A stretch of DNA of 64,000 nucleotides from Vreelandella jeotgali Hwa (GCF_000334215.1 NZ_AMQY01000023.1:186001-250000), one strand, 5' to 3'; counted from the stretch's first letter, positions 36,346-44,970 are shown. Made by a program: numbers and translations. Notes: a model not told the origin generated them from the sequence alone.

Positions 36346-37042
36346 AACCGACGTCTCTGCAGCGCCGGGCATCAGCATTGTCATGCCGGTGCTGAACGAA
36401 GCCGCGACGCTTGCCACCGCCCTCGACACGCTTGCCCCCCTGCGCCGGCGAGGCGTGGAGCTGGTGGTGGTCGACGGCGAAAGCACCGATAACAGCGCCT
36501 CCATCGCGCTGCCGCGGGCCGATACCGTGCTTGCCGGCCCGCCCGGGCGCGGCGTCCAGATGAATCTCGGCGCCAGCGCCGCCGACGGCGATACGCTGGT
36601 ATTTCTCCACGCCGATACGCATCTGGCCGAAGACGCCCCAAAGCAGATTCAGCGCGCGCTTGCTACACGCCGCTGGGGCCGCTTTGACGTCACGCTTGCC
36701 GGCCGGAGCCGCTGGCTTGACGTCATTGCCGCGCTGATGAACGCCCGCTCGCGCTTCACCGGCGTCGCCACCGGTGACCAGGCGATGTTCATGACGCGTG
36801 CCGCCTTTGCCGCCGCCGGTGGTTTTCCCGAGCAGCCGCTGATGGAGGACATCGCGCTTTCCAAACGGCTGAAAAAGGCCGGCCGACCCGCCTGCCTGAA
36901 AAGCCGAGTGACAAGCTCGGGCCGGCGCTGGGAGGAGCGCGGCATCTGGCGCACGATATGGCTGATGTGGCGGCTGCGCTGGCGCTACTGGCGCGGCGAA
37001 GATCCCGCACGCCTGGCTCGGGAATACCGCGATGCCCACTGA
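36338..37042 (+). CDS. TIGR04283-family (arsenosugar-type) glycosyltransferase
   Basis: A 234-residue family 2 glycosyltransferase. It starts ISIVMPVLNEAATL, with VVVDGESTDNS, the GPPGRGVQMNLGA segment and the LVFLHADTHL metal-binding DxD-like motif, then GDQAMFM and PLMEDIALSKRL. These are hallmarks of TIGR04283, found with selenodomain/arsenosugar gene sets. The start is a TTG at 36338 with AAGGA eight bases upstream; it overlaps the permease gene. No arsM or arsS gene is in the window, so an arsenosugar role is only by family association. Confidence 0.85.
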   Translation: MPETDVSAAPGISIVMPVLNEAATLATALDTLAPLRRRGVELVVVDGESTDNSASIALPRADTVLAGPPGRGVQMNLGASAADGDTLVFLHADTHLAEDAPKQIQRALATRRWGRFDVTLAGRSRWLDVIAALMNARSRFTGVATGDQAMFMTRAAFAAAGGFPEQPLMEDIALSKRLKKAGRPACLKSRVTSSGRRWEERGIWRTIWLMWRLRWRYWRGEDPARLAREYRDAH

Positions 37043-37721
37043 CTATGGCCACCAGCGCCGCCCGATAGCGCTGCATCTGCTGGCCAAGGCGCCGATTCCC
37101 GGCAAAGCCAAAACCCGGCTGAATCCCCGTCTCGGCGCTTACGGGTCGGCCAGCGCCCACGCCGAGATGGTCAAGCGCTGCGTGGTTCACGCCTGCCGGG
37201 CGCTGCCGGCAGCGCAGGTGACCCTGTGGACCGCGCTCGACCACGAGCACCCGCTGTTCCTGGCGCTGCAACAGCGCCTTGGCATCAACCTGGCGCCCCA
37301 GCCCGAGGGGGATCTTGGCGTGCGCATTCGCCACGCGCTGGCAAGCACCTTTCCCAGCACCCCAGGCCCCGCGATGATCATGGGTAGCGACTGCCCCTCG
37401 ATTACGCCCGAACTCATCCAGACCTGTGCGGCGCGGCTGGCGACACATCCCGTGGTGATTCTGCCCGCCGAGGACGGCGGCTACGGGCTGATCGGCACGA
37501 ACGATGACTACCCGGCGCTGTTTCGCGATATTCCCTGGGGCGGCGGCGAGGTGCTGAACGTGACCCGCAAACGCCTTGACGCGCTGGGGCTCAAGGCGGC
37601 CTTCCCCGCTACCGTATGGGACGTGGACCGCCCCGAAGACTGGCAGCGCTACCGCCGCCTGTACCCCCGCGCGCCGTCCCTTGCACCCTCTTCTTTTTCC
37701 TCAAGCCGGAACTGCTCATGA
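37032..37721 (+). CDS. TIGR04282-family glycosyltransferase-like protein (CofC/MobA fold)
   Basis: A 229-residue nucleotidyltransferase-like protein. The pattern LLAKAPIPGKAKTRLNP at the start, GSDCPSITPELI in the middle and PAEDGGYGLIG followed by DIPWGGGEVLN defines TIGR04282, the constant companion of TIGR04283. It overlaps the preceding gene by 11 bases and the following one by four, showing tight translational coupling. The last 15 residues (SSFSSSRNCS end) are Ser-rich and probably not part of the fold. Confidence 0.87.
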   Translation: MPTDYGHQRRPIALHLLAKAPIPGKAKTRLNPRLGAYGSASAHAEMVKRCVVHACRALPAAQVTLWTALDHEHPLFLALQQRLGINLAPQPEGDLGVRIRHALASTFPSTPGPAMIMGSDCPSITPELIQTCAARLATHPVVILPAEDGGYGLIGTNDDYPALFRDIPWGGGEVLNVTRKRLDALGLKAAFPATVWDVDRPEDWQRYRRLYPRAPSLAPSSFSSSRNCS

Positions 37722-39883
37722 CACAAAAGACGTCCGTGAACCGCAAACGCCTGCTGCTTCTCGCGTTACTACTGGTAGCCGTCGCCGCCTTTTTTGCCAC
37801 CGGCGCCCACCAGTGGTTCAGCCTGGAGACGCTCAAAACCTACCAGAGCAACTTTCAGGCGGCCTTTGACCAGCACCCGTGGCAGATCGCCGGGGCGTTT
37901 TTTATCGCCTACGTGATCATCACCGCGCTGTCGCTGCCCGGCGCGGCGATCATGACCCTGCTGGGCGGGGCGCTGTTCGGCCTTGCCGTGGGTTTGGTGC
38001 TGGTGTCCTTTGCCAGCGCCATCGGTGCCACGCTTGCCTTTCTTATCTCGCGCTACCTGCTGCGCGGCCCCATCGAACACCGCTTTCCCGGGCGCCTGAC
38101 GGCGATCAACCGCGGCGTGGACCGCGACGGCGCGTTCTATCTGTTCAGCCTGCGGCTGGTGCCGGCGTTTCCGTTTTTCGTCATCAACCTGGTGATGGGC
38201 CTTACCCGGCTCAAGGCGCGGACGTTTTACTGGGTCAGCCAGGCGGGAATGCTTCCCGGCACCGTGGTGTTCGTCAACGCCGGCGGCCAGCTGGGCGAGA
38301 TCGAGCGCCTGGGCGACGTGGTGTCGCCGGGGCTGGTGGCTTCCTTTGTGCTGCTGGCGATATTTCCCTGGCTGGCGCGAAAAATCATGCGGCTGGTCCA
38401 GCGGCGCAAGATCTATCAGGGCTTTGAGCGGCCCCAGCGCTTTGACTATGACATGCTGGTGATCGGCGGCGGATCGGCGGGGCTGGTGAGCGCCTACATC
38501 GGCACCGCGGTGAACGCCAAAGTGGCGCTGGCAGAGGCCGGCGACATGGGCGGTGACTGCCTGAACACCGGCTGCGTGCCTTCCAAGGCGCTGATACGCG
38601 CGGCACGCGCCGCCCACGAGGTGCGCCACGCCGAGCGCTTCGGCATTCTCACCGGTCAAGACGCCGGCGCTCCCGAGGTGGACTTTTCTCGTGTCATGGG
38701 CCACGTGCACAGCGCCATCGCCGACGTCGCCCCCCACGACAGCGTCGAGCGCTACACCGATCTCGGCGTGGACGTGCTCCAGGCCAAAGCCACGCTTGCC
38801 ACGCCCTGGGAGGTCGACGTTGGCGACAGGCGCGTAAGCGCTCGGCACATCGTCATCGGCACCGGCGCGCGCCCGGCGATACCGCCGCTGCCGGGCATCG
38901 ACCAGGCGCGGGTGCTGACCTCGGAAAATCTCTGGCAGCTGGAAGAGCTGCCCGGGCGGCTGGCCATTCTCGGCGGCGGCGCCATCGGCTGCGAGCTGGG
39001 CCAGAGCTTTGCCCGGCTGGGTAGCCAGGTCACGCTGGTTGAAGGCGACGAGCAACTGCTGGGCCGCGAAGACGTAGAAGTCGGCGAGCACATGGCCACG
39101 ACCCTGGAGCGGGACGGCGTCACCGTACTAACTCAAGCTCGCGCCGAACGCATTAGCCACGACGGCGGCCAGCGCCTGCATATCAGCCGCGCTGACGGCA
39201 GCAAAGACAGCGTCGAGTTCGACTACCTGCTGGTGTGCGTGGGCCGCCGTGCCAACGTCGAAGGGCTGGGCCTCGAGGCGCTGGGCATCGCCACCGATAC
39301 CGGCACCCTGGAGCTCAACCGTCAGCTGCAGACCCGGCTGCCCAACGTCTGGGCCTGCGGCGACGTCGCCGGCCCCTATCAGCTGACCCACGCCGCCGCC
39401 CACCAGGCCTGGCACGCCGCGGTCAACGCGCTGTTCGGCGAGCTCAAACGCTTCAACGTCGACTACCGCTTTATCCCCGCGGTGGTGTACACCCAGCCGG
39501 AAGTCGCCCGGGTGGGGCTCAACGAGCGCGAGGCTAAAGAGCAAGGCATCGCCTATGAGCTGACTCGCTACGCCATGAACGAGAGCGACCGCGCCATTGC
39601 CGAAGGCGCCACAGCGGGCTTTATCAAGGTACTCACCGTGCCCGGCCGCGACAGGATTCTGGGCGCGACCATCGTGGCCGAAAACGCCGGCGAGTGGCTG
39701 GGCGAGTTCAGCCTGGCGATGAAGCACAATCTGGGGCTAAACAAGCTTTTGGGCACCATTCACCCCTACCCCACCCTAAGCGAGGCCGCCAAGGCCACCG
39801 CCGGCGCATGGAAAAACGCCCACAAGCCCGAGCGCGTGCTTAAATTACTGAAACGCTACTTTACCTGGCGGCGCGGCGCATGA
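37718..39883 (+). CDS. Fusion of a TVP38/TMEM64 membrane domain and a MerA-like flavoprotein disulfide reductase
   Basis: A 721-residue two-part protein. Residues 1-230 form a SNARE-associated/DedA-like TVP38 domain with about five helices (SLPGAAIMTLLGGALFG, then FYLFSLRLVPAFPFFVINL). Residues 243-721 are a pyridine-nucleotide disulfide oxidoreductase: FAD motif VIGGGSAGLVSA, redox cysteines C281 and C286 in GDCLNTGCVPSK, NAD(P) motif ILGGGAIGCELG, VWACGDVAG, and a C-terminal dimerisation domain with HPYPTLSEA. The N-terminal metal-binding and C-terminal vicinal Cys of true mercuric reductases are absent. I place the start at the ATG at 37718, overlapping the previous stop. The substrate is unknown. 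Confidence 0.88.
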   Translation: MTQKTSVNRKRLLLLALLLVAVAAFFATGAHQWFSLETLKTYQSNFQAAFDQHPWQIAGAFFIAYVIITALSLPGAAIMTLLGGALFGLAVGLVLVSFASAIGATLAFLISRYLLRGPIEHRFPGRLTAINRGVDRDGAFYLFSLRLVPAFPFFVINLVMGLTRLKARTFYWVSQAGMLPGTVVFVNAGGQLGEIERLGDVVSPGLVASFVLLAIFPWLARKIMRLVQRRKIYQGFERPQRFDYDMLVIGGGSAGLVSAYIGTAVNAKVALAEAGDMGGDCLNTGCVPSKALIRAARAAHEVRHAERFGILTGQDAGAPEVDFSRVMGHVHSAIADVAPHDSVERYTDLGVDVLQAKATLATPWEVDVGDRRVSARHIVIGTGARPAIPPLPGIDQARVLTSENLWQLEELPGRLAILGGGAIGCELGQSFARLGSQVTLVEGDEQLLGREDVEVGEHMATTLERDGVTVLTQARAERISHDGGQRLHISRADGSKDSVEFDYLLVCVGRRANVEGLGLEALGIATDTGTLELNRQLQTRLPNVWACGDVAGPYQLTHAAAHQAWHAAVNALFGELKRFNVDYRFIPAVVYTQPEVARVGLNEREAKEQGIAYELTRYAMNESDRAIAEGATAGFIKVLTVPGRDRILGATIVAENAGEWLGEFSLAMKHNLGLNKLLGTIHPYPTLSEAAKATAGAWKNAHKPERVLKLLKRYFTWRRGA

Positions 39884-41010
39884 AAGAGCTTGTATTGACC
39901 GGCGGCGGCCACACACACGCCTTTGTGCTCGAAGCCTTTGCCCAAAGGCCCGAGCCCGGCGTGCGCCTGACCGTGATCAGCGAAAGTTCGCTTGCCGCTT
40001 ATTCCGGCCGCGTGCCGGCCTGGCTTGGCGGCGAGTGCACGCTCAGGGAAACACAGATCGATATCGCCGCGCTGTGCCGCCGCGCCGGTGCGCGTTTTAT
40101 CGAGCAGCGTGCGGCTGCATTCAGCGCTGCGAAGCGGGAGGTCACGCTTGAAAACGGCAAGCAGTTGGGCTTTGACATAGCCTCGATCAATGTCGGCGCC
40201 ACCCTGGATAAACCGGCGGCAGAGGCATCAGCGCCCTGGCTTCTGGCCATGCGCCCGCTTGCTGCGCTGCCGTCGCGCTGGCAGGCGCTTTGTGAACGCG
40301 TGGACGCCCTGCCGTCGGGCAGCCGCCAGAAGATCGTCAGCGTGGGCGGCGGCGCGGCCGGATGCGAAACCTTGCTTTCCGTGCTGGCCGAGCTGCGCGC
40401 CCGCCGTCCGGACCTGGTCTTTGACGCCGAACTGTTAAGCGCCGGCAATACGCTTTTGCCCGAGGCGGGCCGGCTGCCCCGAGCGCTGGTGGCGCGGGCG
40501 CTGAACAACGCCGGCGTGATGCAGCGCACCGGCGTGCGAGCAAACGGGCTCGGTGAGAGAGCGGTAACGCTTGCGGAGGGGGCGCCGGTGCCGGCGGATA
40601 TCGTGCTCTGGGCCACCGGTGCGGTGGGCCACGGCTGGCTTGAAGACAGCGACTTAACGCTTAACGAGCGCGGGTTTATCGAGGTGGGCAAAAGCCTTGA
40701 AGCCAGGGGCGCGCCCGGAGTGTTTGCCGCCGGCGACTGCGCGGCGTTCCCTACCGCGCTGCCCAAGGCCGGCGTTTACGCCGTGCGCGCGGGGCCGCAT
40801 TTGGCCGAGAACCTGCGCCGGACATGCCGAGGCGAGCCGCCCGTAGAGTGGCAGCCGCCCCGGCGGGTACTGGCGCTGATCGGCACCGGCAATGGCCGCG
40901 CGGTAGCAAGCTACGGCTTACTGGGCGCCTCGGGCCACTGGGCGTGGCGCTGGAAGGAACGCATCGACGGGCGCTTTATTGACCGTTTTAACCCCGGGAT
41001 CCGAGGCTAA
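39880..41010 (+). CDS. TIGR03169-type FAD-dependent oxidoreductase (like the N-terminal domain fused to SelD)
   Basis: A 376-residue pyridine-nucleotide-disulfide oxidoreductase-like flavoprotein. It begins ELVLTGGGHTHAFVLEAF and continues SLAAYSGRVPAWLGG, ILWATGAVG near residue 243 and FAAGDCAAFP near 284, a pattern I associate with TIGR03169, the module found fused ahead of selenide-water dikinase in some bacteria. Here it is free-standing, without SelD. No redox-active CxxxxC is present. Its start overlaps the fusion gene by four bases, and its 3' end overlaps the convergent META gene by four bases. Electron donor and acceptor are unknown. Confidence 0.83.
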   Translation: MKELVLTGGGHTHAFVLEAFAQRPEPGVRLTVISESSLAAYSGRVPAWLGGECTLRETQIDIAALCRRAGARFIEQRAAAFSAAKREVTLENGKQLGFDIASINVGATLDKPAAEASAPWLLAMRPLAALPSRWQALCERVDALPSGSRQKIVSVGGGAAGCETLLSVLAELRARRPDLVFDAELLSAGNTLLPEAGRLPRALVARALNNAGVMQRTGVRANGLGERAVTLAEGAPVPADIVLWATGAVGHGWLEDSDLTLNERGFIEVGKSLEARGAPGVFAAGDCAAFPTALPKAGVYAVRAGPHLAENLRRTCRGEPPVEWQPPRRVLALIGTGNGRAVASYGLLGASGHWAWRWKERIDGRFIDRFNPGIRG

Positions 41011-41498
41011 TCCGCCTTGTGCCAGCCGCCGATCACCCGGCTATCCCGGCCGAAAAACACCAGACGGTCGTGGTCGATCAGGTAGCGGTAGGCGTTTTCC
41101 AGCATGTCGGTGACGCGCTTAGCGTCATCAAGCTGCGGGCAGGCCTTGCGCGTGGTGGCAAGCTCCTCGACGTCGATGCGCTGTTTGTCGCCAAGCGTGG
41201 CCGTACCGGTAAAGCGGTTGCAGCCGTCGCTGCCGCTGATTTTGCCATCCTGCGACAGGCGAAAATACGCCGGCTCGGGTAGATCAAGATGCTCATGGGT
41301 GCCAAGCAGCAAGAGGTTCCAGCGCTTGCCGACGATGTCGCCGGTGAGCGGGCGGCTCGTCTCGCCTTTATTGTCCACGTCGTCGGGTTCCGGGGACGAT
41401 GGCGTGCTCGAGCAGGCTGCTAACACCATCATCGAGACAGCCAACCCGGCAGCCGCCAGGCGCCGGGGTTTAAAAGCAGGCTTGAGGGGAACGGTCAT
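41007..41498 (-). CDS. META-domain lipoprotein (HslJ-like)
   Basis: A 163-residue predicted lipoprotein. The signal ends in the lipobox VLAAC with lipidation at C29, followed by a Ser/Pro/Asp-rich linker. The META domain includes GKRWNLLLL, then SGSDGCNRFTGTATL and CPQLDDAKRVTDMLENAYRY, which match HslJ-type proteins linked to heat shock and novobiocin resistance in E. coli. The role in this organism is unknown. The ribosome site AAGGAAA is well placed. Confidence 0.85.
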   Translation of the reverse strand: MTVPLKPAFKPRRLAAAGLAVSMMVLAACSSTPSSPEPDDVDNKGETSRPLTGDIVGKRWNLLLLGTHEHLDLPEPAYFRLSQDGKISGSDGCNRFTGTATLGDKQRIDVEELATTRKACPQLDDAKRVTDMLENAYRYLIDHDRLVFFGRDSRVIGGWHKAD

Positions 41499-41519
41499 GT
41501 TGTTTCCTTGCGGCGGCGC

Positions 41520-41960
41520 CTACCAGGTGCCGGTGTTTTCCATGGAAGCCCAGGGCTCGGTCGGCTCCAGCGGCTCGCCCTTTTGCAGGAGCTCCACCGA
41601 GATACCGTCCGGCGAGCGCACAAAGGCCATGCGGCCGTCACGGGGCGGACGATTGATGGTGACGCCGTTGTCCCTGAAGTGTTGGCAAAGAGCGTAAATG
41701 TCGTCTACCTCGTAGGCCAGATGGCCAAAATTGCGCCCGCCGTCGTAGGTTTCCGGGTCCCAATTGTGGGTCAACTCGATTTCCGGCGCCTTGAGCCTCG
41801 CCGAGCGGGTCTCGTCTTCCGGCGCGGCAAGAAACACCAGGGTAAAACGGCCCTTTTCGTTGTCCTTGCGGCGCACCTCGGCAAGGCCCAACAGATCGCA
41901 GTAAAAATGCAGCGCGGCGTCCAGGTCGCTGACGCGGACCATGGTGTGCAAATAGCGCAT
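41520..41960 (-). CDS. gloA: Lactoylglutathione lyase (glyoxalase I)
   Basis: A 146-residue VOC-fold metalloenzyme that isomerises the methylglyoxal-glutathione hemithioacetal. The four expected metal ligands are present: H5 in [11 protein letters not shown]62 in EIELTHNW, H80 in [10 protein letters not shown] and E123 in ISVELLQ. Length and spacing are close to E. coli GloA (135), with a C-terminal extension of about 15 residues. The ATG at 41960 follows GAGGT with a five-base gap; a GTG four codons upstream is less likely. Confidence 0.87.
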   Translation of the reverse strand: MRYLHTMVRVSDLDAALHFYCDLLGLAEVRRKDNEKGRFTLVFLAAPEDETRSARLKAPEIELTHNWDPETYDGGRNFGHLAYEVDDIYALCQHFRDNGVTINRPPRDGRMAFVRSPDGISVELLQKGEPLEPTEPWASMENTGTW

Positions 41961-42032
41961 GACGTACCTCACCGATCAAAAAGTTGGTGCAAAGAGGCTA
42001 ACCCCACGACCGGCGCCTGACAAGCGCGGCGT

Positions 42033-42797
42033 TCAGGGCGCGATGCCTTCGCCGCAGCCGCTATACTGCTCGCCGTCGATGGAGACGGTGACCCGGGCCG
42101 GGTGCGGCCTGCCGCTCATGTCGTCAAAGCAGGCGCCGGCTTCGATACGCACGCGGAAAAACCGTGCGGCGTCGGCGTTTTCCAGCACGACTCGGCCGGC
42201 ATCGTTGTCCATGACGCTCATCATGTACTGCCGCGTTGCGGTGCTGTCATCACCGCTGGCGGCATTGGTATCAAGCTCGAGCACGGGGTCGTGATTATCC
42301 AGCTTGAGAGTCCAGCCCGGCTCGTTGCCGTGGGCAAAAAACATCACGCCGGGATGATCCTCGCGGGTACGAGCGTCGCGCTTGTGCGCCAGATGGCACT
42401 GGAGCTGACCGCGCGGGGTTTCTACCTGCGCTTTTTTGCCCCGGTTCCAGAAGCTGATCTCGCCGTTCTGGTAGCGCGCACCGCTGGCCACCACCGCCTG
42501 GGGCAGCTGCCAGGCACCGTGCAGCGACCAGAGTTTCAGCGTTTCATCGCCAAAGGCGGTGACCAGATTCTGATTGGCCGGCGAACAGCGCCAGGCGTCA
42601 AACCTGTTGGCCTCGCCGGGAAACAGCGATGGCGGCAATAGCGGGGCATCAAGAGCGACATCGGATGACGAATCGGGCGTGCCGGCGGTATCAGCCGCCG
42701 GGTCGCTCGCCGGCGTGGTGCCGGTACTCATACAGCCGCTTAGTAGCGCCAATGCCGCTACCACGGCGACCGGCCGGACATGGCGATGAATTCCCAT
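42033..42797 (-). CDS. MliC-type lipoprotein with a C-terminal COG3650-like domain
   Basis: A 254-residue lipoprotein with lipobox LLSGC (C22) and a low-complexity Asp/Ser/Thr linker to about residue 60. The first domain (FDAWRCSPANQNLVTAFGDETLKL to ISFWNRGKKAQVE) resembles MliC, the membrane-bound inhibitor of C-type lysozyme. The second (FFAHGNEPGWTLKLD to SGRPHPARVTVSIDGEQYSGCG) is the COG3650-type domain with a conserved CxDxMSG and final GCG. Together with the neighbouring META lipoprotein it suggests an envelope-protection group. Confidence 0.8.
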   Translation of the reverse strand: MGIHRHVRPVAVVAALALLSGCMSTGTTPASDPAADTAGTPDSSSDVALDAPLLPPSLFPGEANRFDAWRCSPANQNLVTAFGDETLKLWSLHGAWQLPQAVVASGARYQNGEISFWNRGKKAQVETPRGQLQCHLAHKRDARTREDHPGVMFFAHGNEPGWTLKLDNHDPVLELDTNAASGDDSTATRQYMMSVMDNDAGRVVLENADAARFFRVRIEAGACFDDMSGRPHPARVTVSIDGEQYSGCGEGIAP

Positions 42798-42824
42798 GCA
42801 GTCTCCCTGTAATGGATCGTTAAC

Positions 42825-43340
42825 TCAGGCGGGCCTATAGCGATGCAGCTTATCGGGGTCGAAGCCTTCGACCTCATCGGGCAGGTCCAGCGCTTCGCGC
42901 TTGAGCTGGACCTGCAGTTTTTCCGCCAGGCGTTCGGCATCATCGTCGGTGGTGCGGCCGTTAAGCTCGGCCAGCTGTTCCATCCCCTGATGATAAAAGG
43001 TCAGAATATCCAGCGCCTGACGGTCATCCTCTTCCACCGCCTGGCGCAGCGACGTCAAGTAGCCGCTGATCTGCCCCAGGTGGTGCTTGAGCTGCCAGGC
43101 ATAACGCATTTCGACCATCCAGGGCCGATCCTTGAGCGCGGCAAACATCGCGCTGGTGGCCAGCAGCCCGAGCACCACGCCGAGGGCATTAAGTGCCAGG
43201 CTGCTGCCAAAAGCGGCGGTCAGAATAACCGCAAACAGCATGCCGAGCACCGCGAACTGCCCCGCCATCAACAGACTGATAATACGCGACTTGCGCCGAT
43301 AGGCATGACCGTCCTGGTGGTGCAATGTAAAGCGCGCCAT
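42825..43340 (-). CDS. DUF3087 inner-membrane protein
   Basis: A 171-residue protein with two closely spaced hydrophobic helices (about residues 20-65) and a long polar helical C-terminus. The pattern YRRKSRIISLLM, LNALGVVLGLL, WMVEMRYAWQLKHHLGQI and DILTFYHQGMEQLAEL fits the DUF3087 family. The function is unknown. GGGAG six bases before the ATG at 43340 decides the start; a longer frame to 43391 is not supported. Confidence 0.78.
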   Translation of the reverse strand: MARFTLHHQDGHAYRRKSRIISLLMAGQFAVLGMLFAVILTAAFGSSLALNALGVVLGLLATSAMFAALKDRPWMVEMRYAWQLKHHLGQISGYLTSLRQAVEEDDRQALDILTFYHQGMEQLAELNGRTTDDDAERLAEKLQVQLKREALDLPDEVEGFDPDKLHRYRPA

Positions 43341-43398
43341 GCGCAACTCCCTGATAGCGTTCAACAATAGCGGCAGTAACCGCTGAAACAAAGCGTCC

Positions 43399-44499
43399 TC
43401 AGCGCTGACCTGCCAGCCGCTCGGCAGCGGTCCTGATCAGATGTTCGGTCGTATCCCAGCCGATGCAGGCATCGGTCACCGAAACGCCGTGGCGCAGCGC
43501 CCCGGGCTGGAGGGGCTGCTTGCCCGGATGCAGGTGGCTTTCCAGCATCAGCGCGGCCAGATTCGGGTTGCCCGCTTCGCGCTGGGCCAGCACGTCGAGC
43601 ATCACTTCGCTCTGGCGGCGGTGATCCTTGCGCGCGTTGGCGTGGCTGCAGTCGACCATCAGCCGCGGGTTGTGCCCGGCGTCTACAAGCGCGCGGGTAG
43701 CCGCCTGTACGTGGGCCGCCTGATAGTTGGGCTCGCCGCTGCCGCCACGCAGCACCAGGTGAGTATGCGGGTTGCCTGAAGTTTCTGCCACTACCGGCCG
43801 GCCTTCGGCGTCCATGGCCAGGCGTTGATGCGGGTGCGCCGCCGCGCCCATGGCATCCACGGCGACCTGAACGCCGCCGCCGGTGGCATTCTTGAAACCC
43901 ACGGCGGCCTCCAGACCGCTGGCCAGCTCGCGGTGCAGCTGGCACTCGGTAGTACGCGCGCCGATGGCGACCCAGCCAAGCAGGTCGTCCAGATACGGCG
44001 CCAGCATGGGCTGCAAAAGCTCGGTGGCCACGGGCAGACCGCACTCGGCCACGTCGCGCATCAACTCCCGGGACAGCGCCAGCCCCCGAGCGATATTACC
44101 GCTGCCGTTCAGGTCCGGATCGTAGGCCAGTCCTTTCCAGCCAACGGTGGTGCGGGGTTTTTCCACGTAGACGCGCATCACCGGCAGGACCTGCCCGGCC
44201 ACGTCGTCGGCGAGCCGGGCAAGCCGTTCGGCATACTCCCGGACAGCACGAGGATCGTGCACCGAACAGGGCCCCACCACCATGAGCAGGCGCGAGTCGT
44301 CACCGGACAGGATGCGTTTCACCGCCGTGCGCTGATCGCGGATACGCTCGGCCAGCGCCGGTGCAAGCGGGCAGGCGGTGCGCAGTTCGGCGGGCGTCGG
44401 CAGTGGCCGAGCAGCGGCCGGCGTGTGGGTCGACGAGAGGGGGTCGGGCTGTGTCGTATCAAGCGTGGTCGTATCGAGGGCAGTCGCAATCGCACTCAT
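43399..44499 (-). CDS. aroG: 3-deoxy-7-phosphoheptulonate (DAHP) synthase, class I
   Basis: First enzyme of aromatic amino acid synthesis, condensing phosphoenolpyruvate and erythrose-4-phosphate. The 366-residue protein has the class I motifs LLMVVGPCSVHDP (about 71), VEKPRTTVGWKG (about 112), GARTTECQLHRE, GFKNATGGGVQV and VDCSHANARKDHRRQ (metal and substrate site, about 283). Whether it is Tyr-, Phe- or Trp-sensitive cannot be read; AroG is used as a general symbol. The first 30 residues are poorly conserved and include a 15-bp duplication (44449-44478) encoding LDTT twice. Two aromatic-rich short ORFs and a hairpin precede it, pointing to attenuation control. Confidence 0.93.
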   Translation of the reverse strand: MSAIATALDTTTLDTTQPDPLSSTHTPAAARPLPTPAELRTACPLAPALAERIRDQRTAVKRILSGDDSRLLMVVGPCSVHDPRAVREYAERLARLADDVAGQVLPVMRVYVEKPRTTVGWKGLAYDPDLNGSGNIARGLALSRELMRDVAECGLPVATELLQPMLAPYLDDLLGWVAIGARTTECQLHRELASGLEAAVGFKNATGGGVQVAVDAMGAAAHPHQRLAMDAEGRPVVAETSGNPHTHLVLRGGSGEPNYQAAHVQAATRALVDAGHNPRLMVDCSHANARKDHRRQSEVMLDVLAQREAGNPNLAALMLESHLHPGKQPLQPGALRHGVSVTDACIGWDTTEHLIRTAAERLAGQR

Positions 44500-44502
44500 G
44501 GG

Positions 44503-44670
44503 TTAGCTCTCCGCAGGCAGGGGACATCGTGGGCTTTCGCCACCGCTATGCACACGATCGGAGGTGGCTACTGCTACCGACCGCGCGAGGCTAAATCGCC
44601 ACCCATCGCCATACGCCGGATAGCCGTATGCCACGGGGAAAGCGGTATGAACCAGTGCGCGGTAACTCAT
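44503..44670 (-). CDS. Aromatic-rich 55-codon upstream ORF of aroG (second leader ORF)
   Basis: The ATG at 44670 has a strong ribosome site, CAGGAG, seven bases upstream. The frame ends three bases before the aroG ATG (TAA-CCC-ATG), so aroG translation is probably coupled to it. Aromatic codons are concentrated in its first half: Y3, F11, Y15, Y17, Y20, W24 and F26, including the run AFPVAYGYPAYGDGWRF. The second half is ordinary, with Arg, Ser and Val. It resembles no enzyme or membrane protein I know. A leader role sensing charged aromatic tRNAs is inferred from composition and position. Confidence 0.65.
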   Translation of the reverse strand: MSYRALVHTAFPVAYGYPAYGDGWRFSLARSVAVATSDRVHSGGESPRCPLPAES

Positions 44671-44756
44671 GGTGCAGCTCCTGTTGAGTGTGATCTTGAT
44701 ACCGGGCCAAACGACCTGCCGGCCTGCGCCGAAAAGCCAACCCGATGCCGGAAAGC

Positions 44757-44793
44757 AAAAAGCCCCGGCGGGAGAGAACCCACCGGGGCTTTT
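44757..44793 (-). terminator. Terminator hairpin (possible attenuator) in the aroG leader
   Basis: On the minus strand an eleven-base-pair stem, AAAAGCCCCGG with CCGGGGCTTTT, closes a partly paired loop and is followed by a T run. It begins 40 bases after the stop of the 39-codon leader ORF and precedes the second leader ORF. It could equally be a plain terminator for the small gene at 45073. The plus strand also carries a shorter T run, so it may work in both directions. Confidence 0.85.
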
Positions 44794-44833
44794 CGCGGCA
44801 GGCAATCCGTTGGGGAATGCCCGTTGGCACGAC

Positions 44834-44953
44834 TCAATCGCCGGCCACGGCCATCCCCTGGCCAAACCAGTATCCATAACCCGGGCAGCCGGCTGCCGCG
44901 GCGCCGTTCAGCGGCGTCGTGGACATCGGGTCGACAGGGGAATCGAATAGCAT
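44834..44953 (-). CDS. Aromatic leader peptide of aroG (39 codons, Tyr-Gly-Tyr-Trp-Phe)
   Basis: A 39-codon frame from the ATG at 44953, with AGGA at the right distance and a promoter-like sequence immediately before. The peptide ends CPGYGYWFGQGMAVAGD: Tyr26, Tyr28, Trp29 and Phe30 cluster shortly before the stop, and a terminator hairpin follows 40 bases after the stop codon. This is the layout of amino-acid biosynthesis attenuators such as pheA or trp, here with all three aromatic amino acids that the downstream DAHP synthase pathway makes. Function is inferred from arrangement. Confidence 0.65.
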   Translation of the reverse strand: MLFDSPVDPMSTTPLNGAAAAGCPGYGYWFGQGMAVAGD

Positions 44954-44970
44954 GCGGCGGTCCTGCAGTC

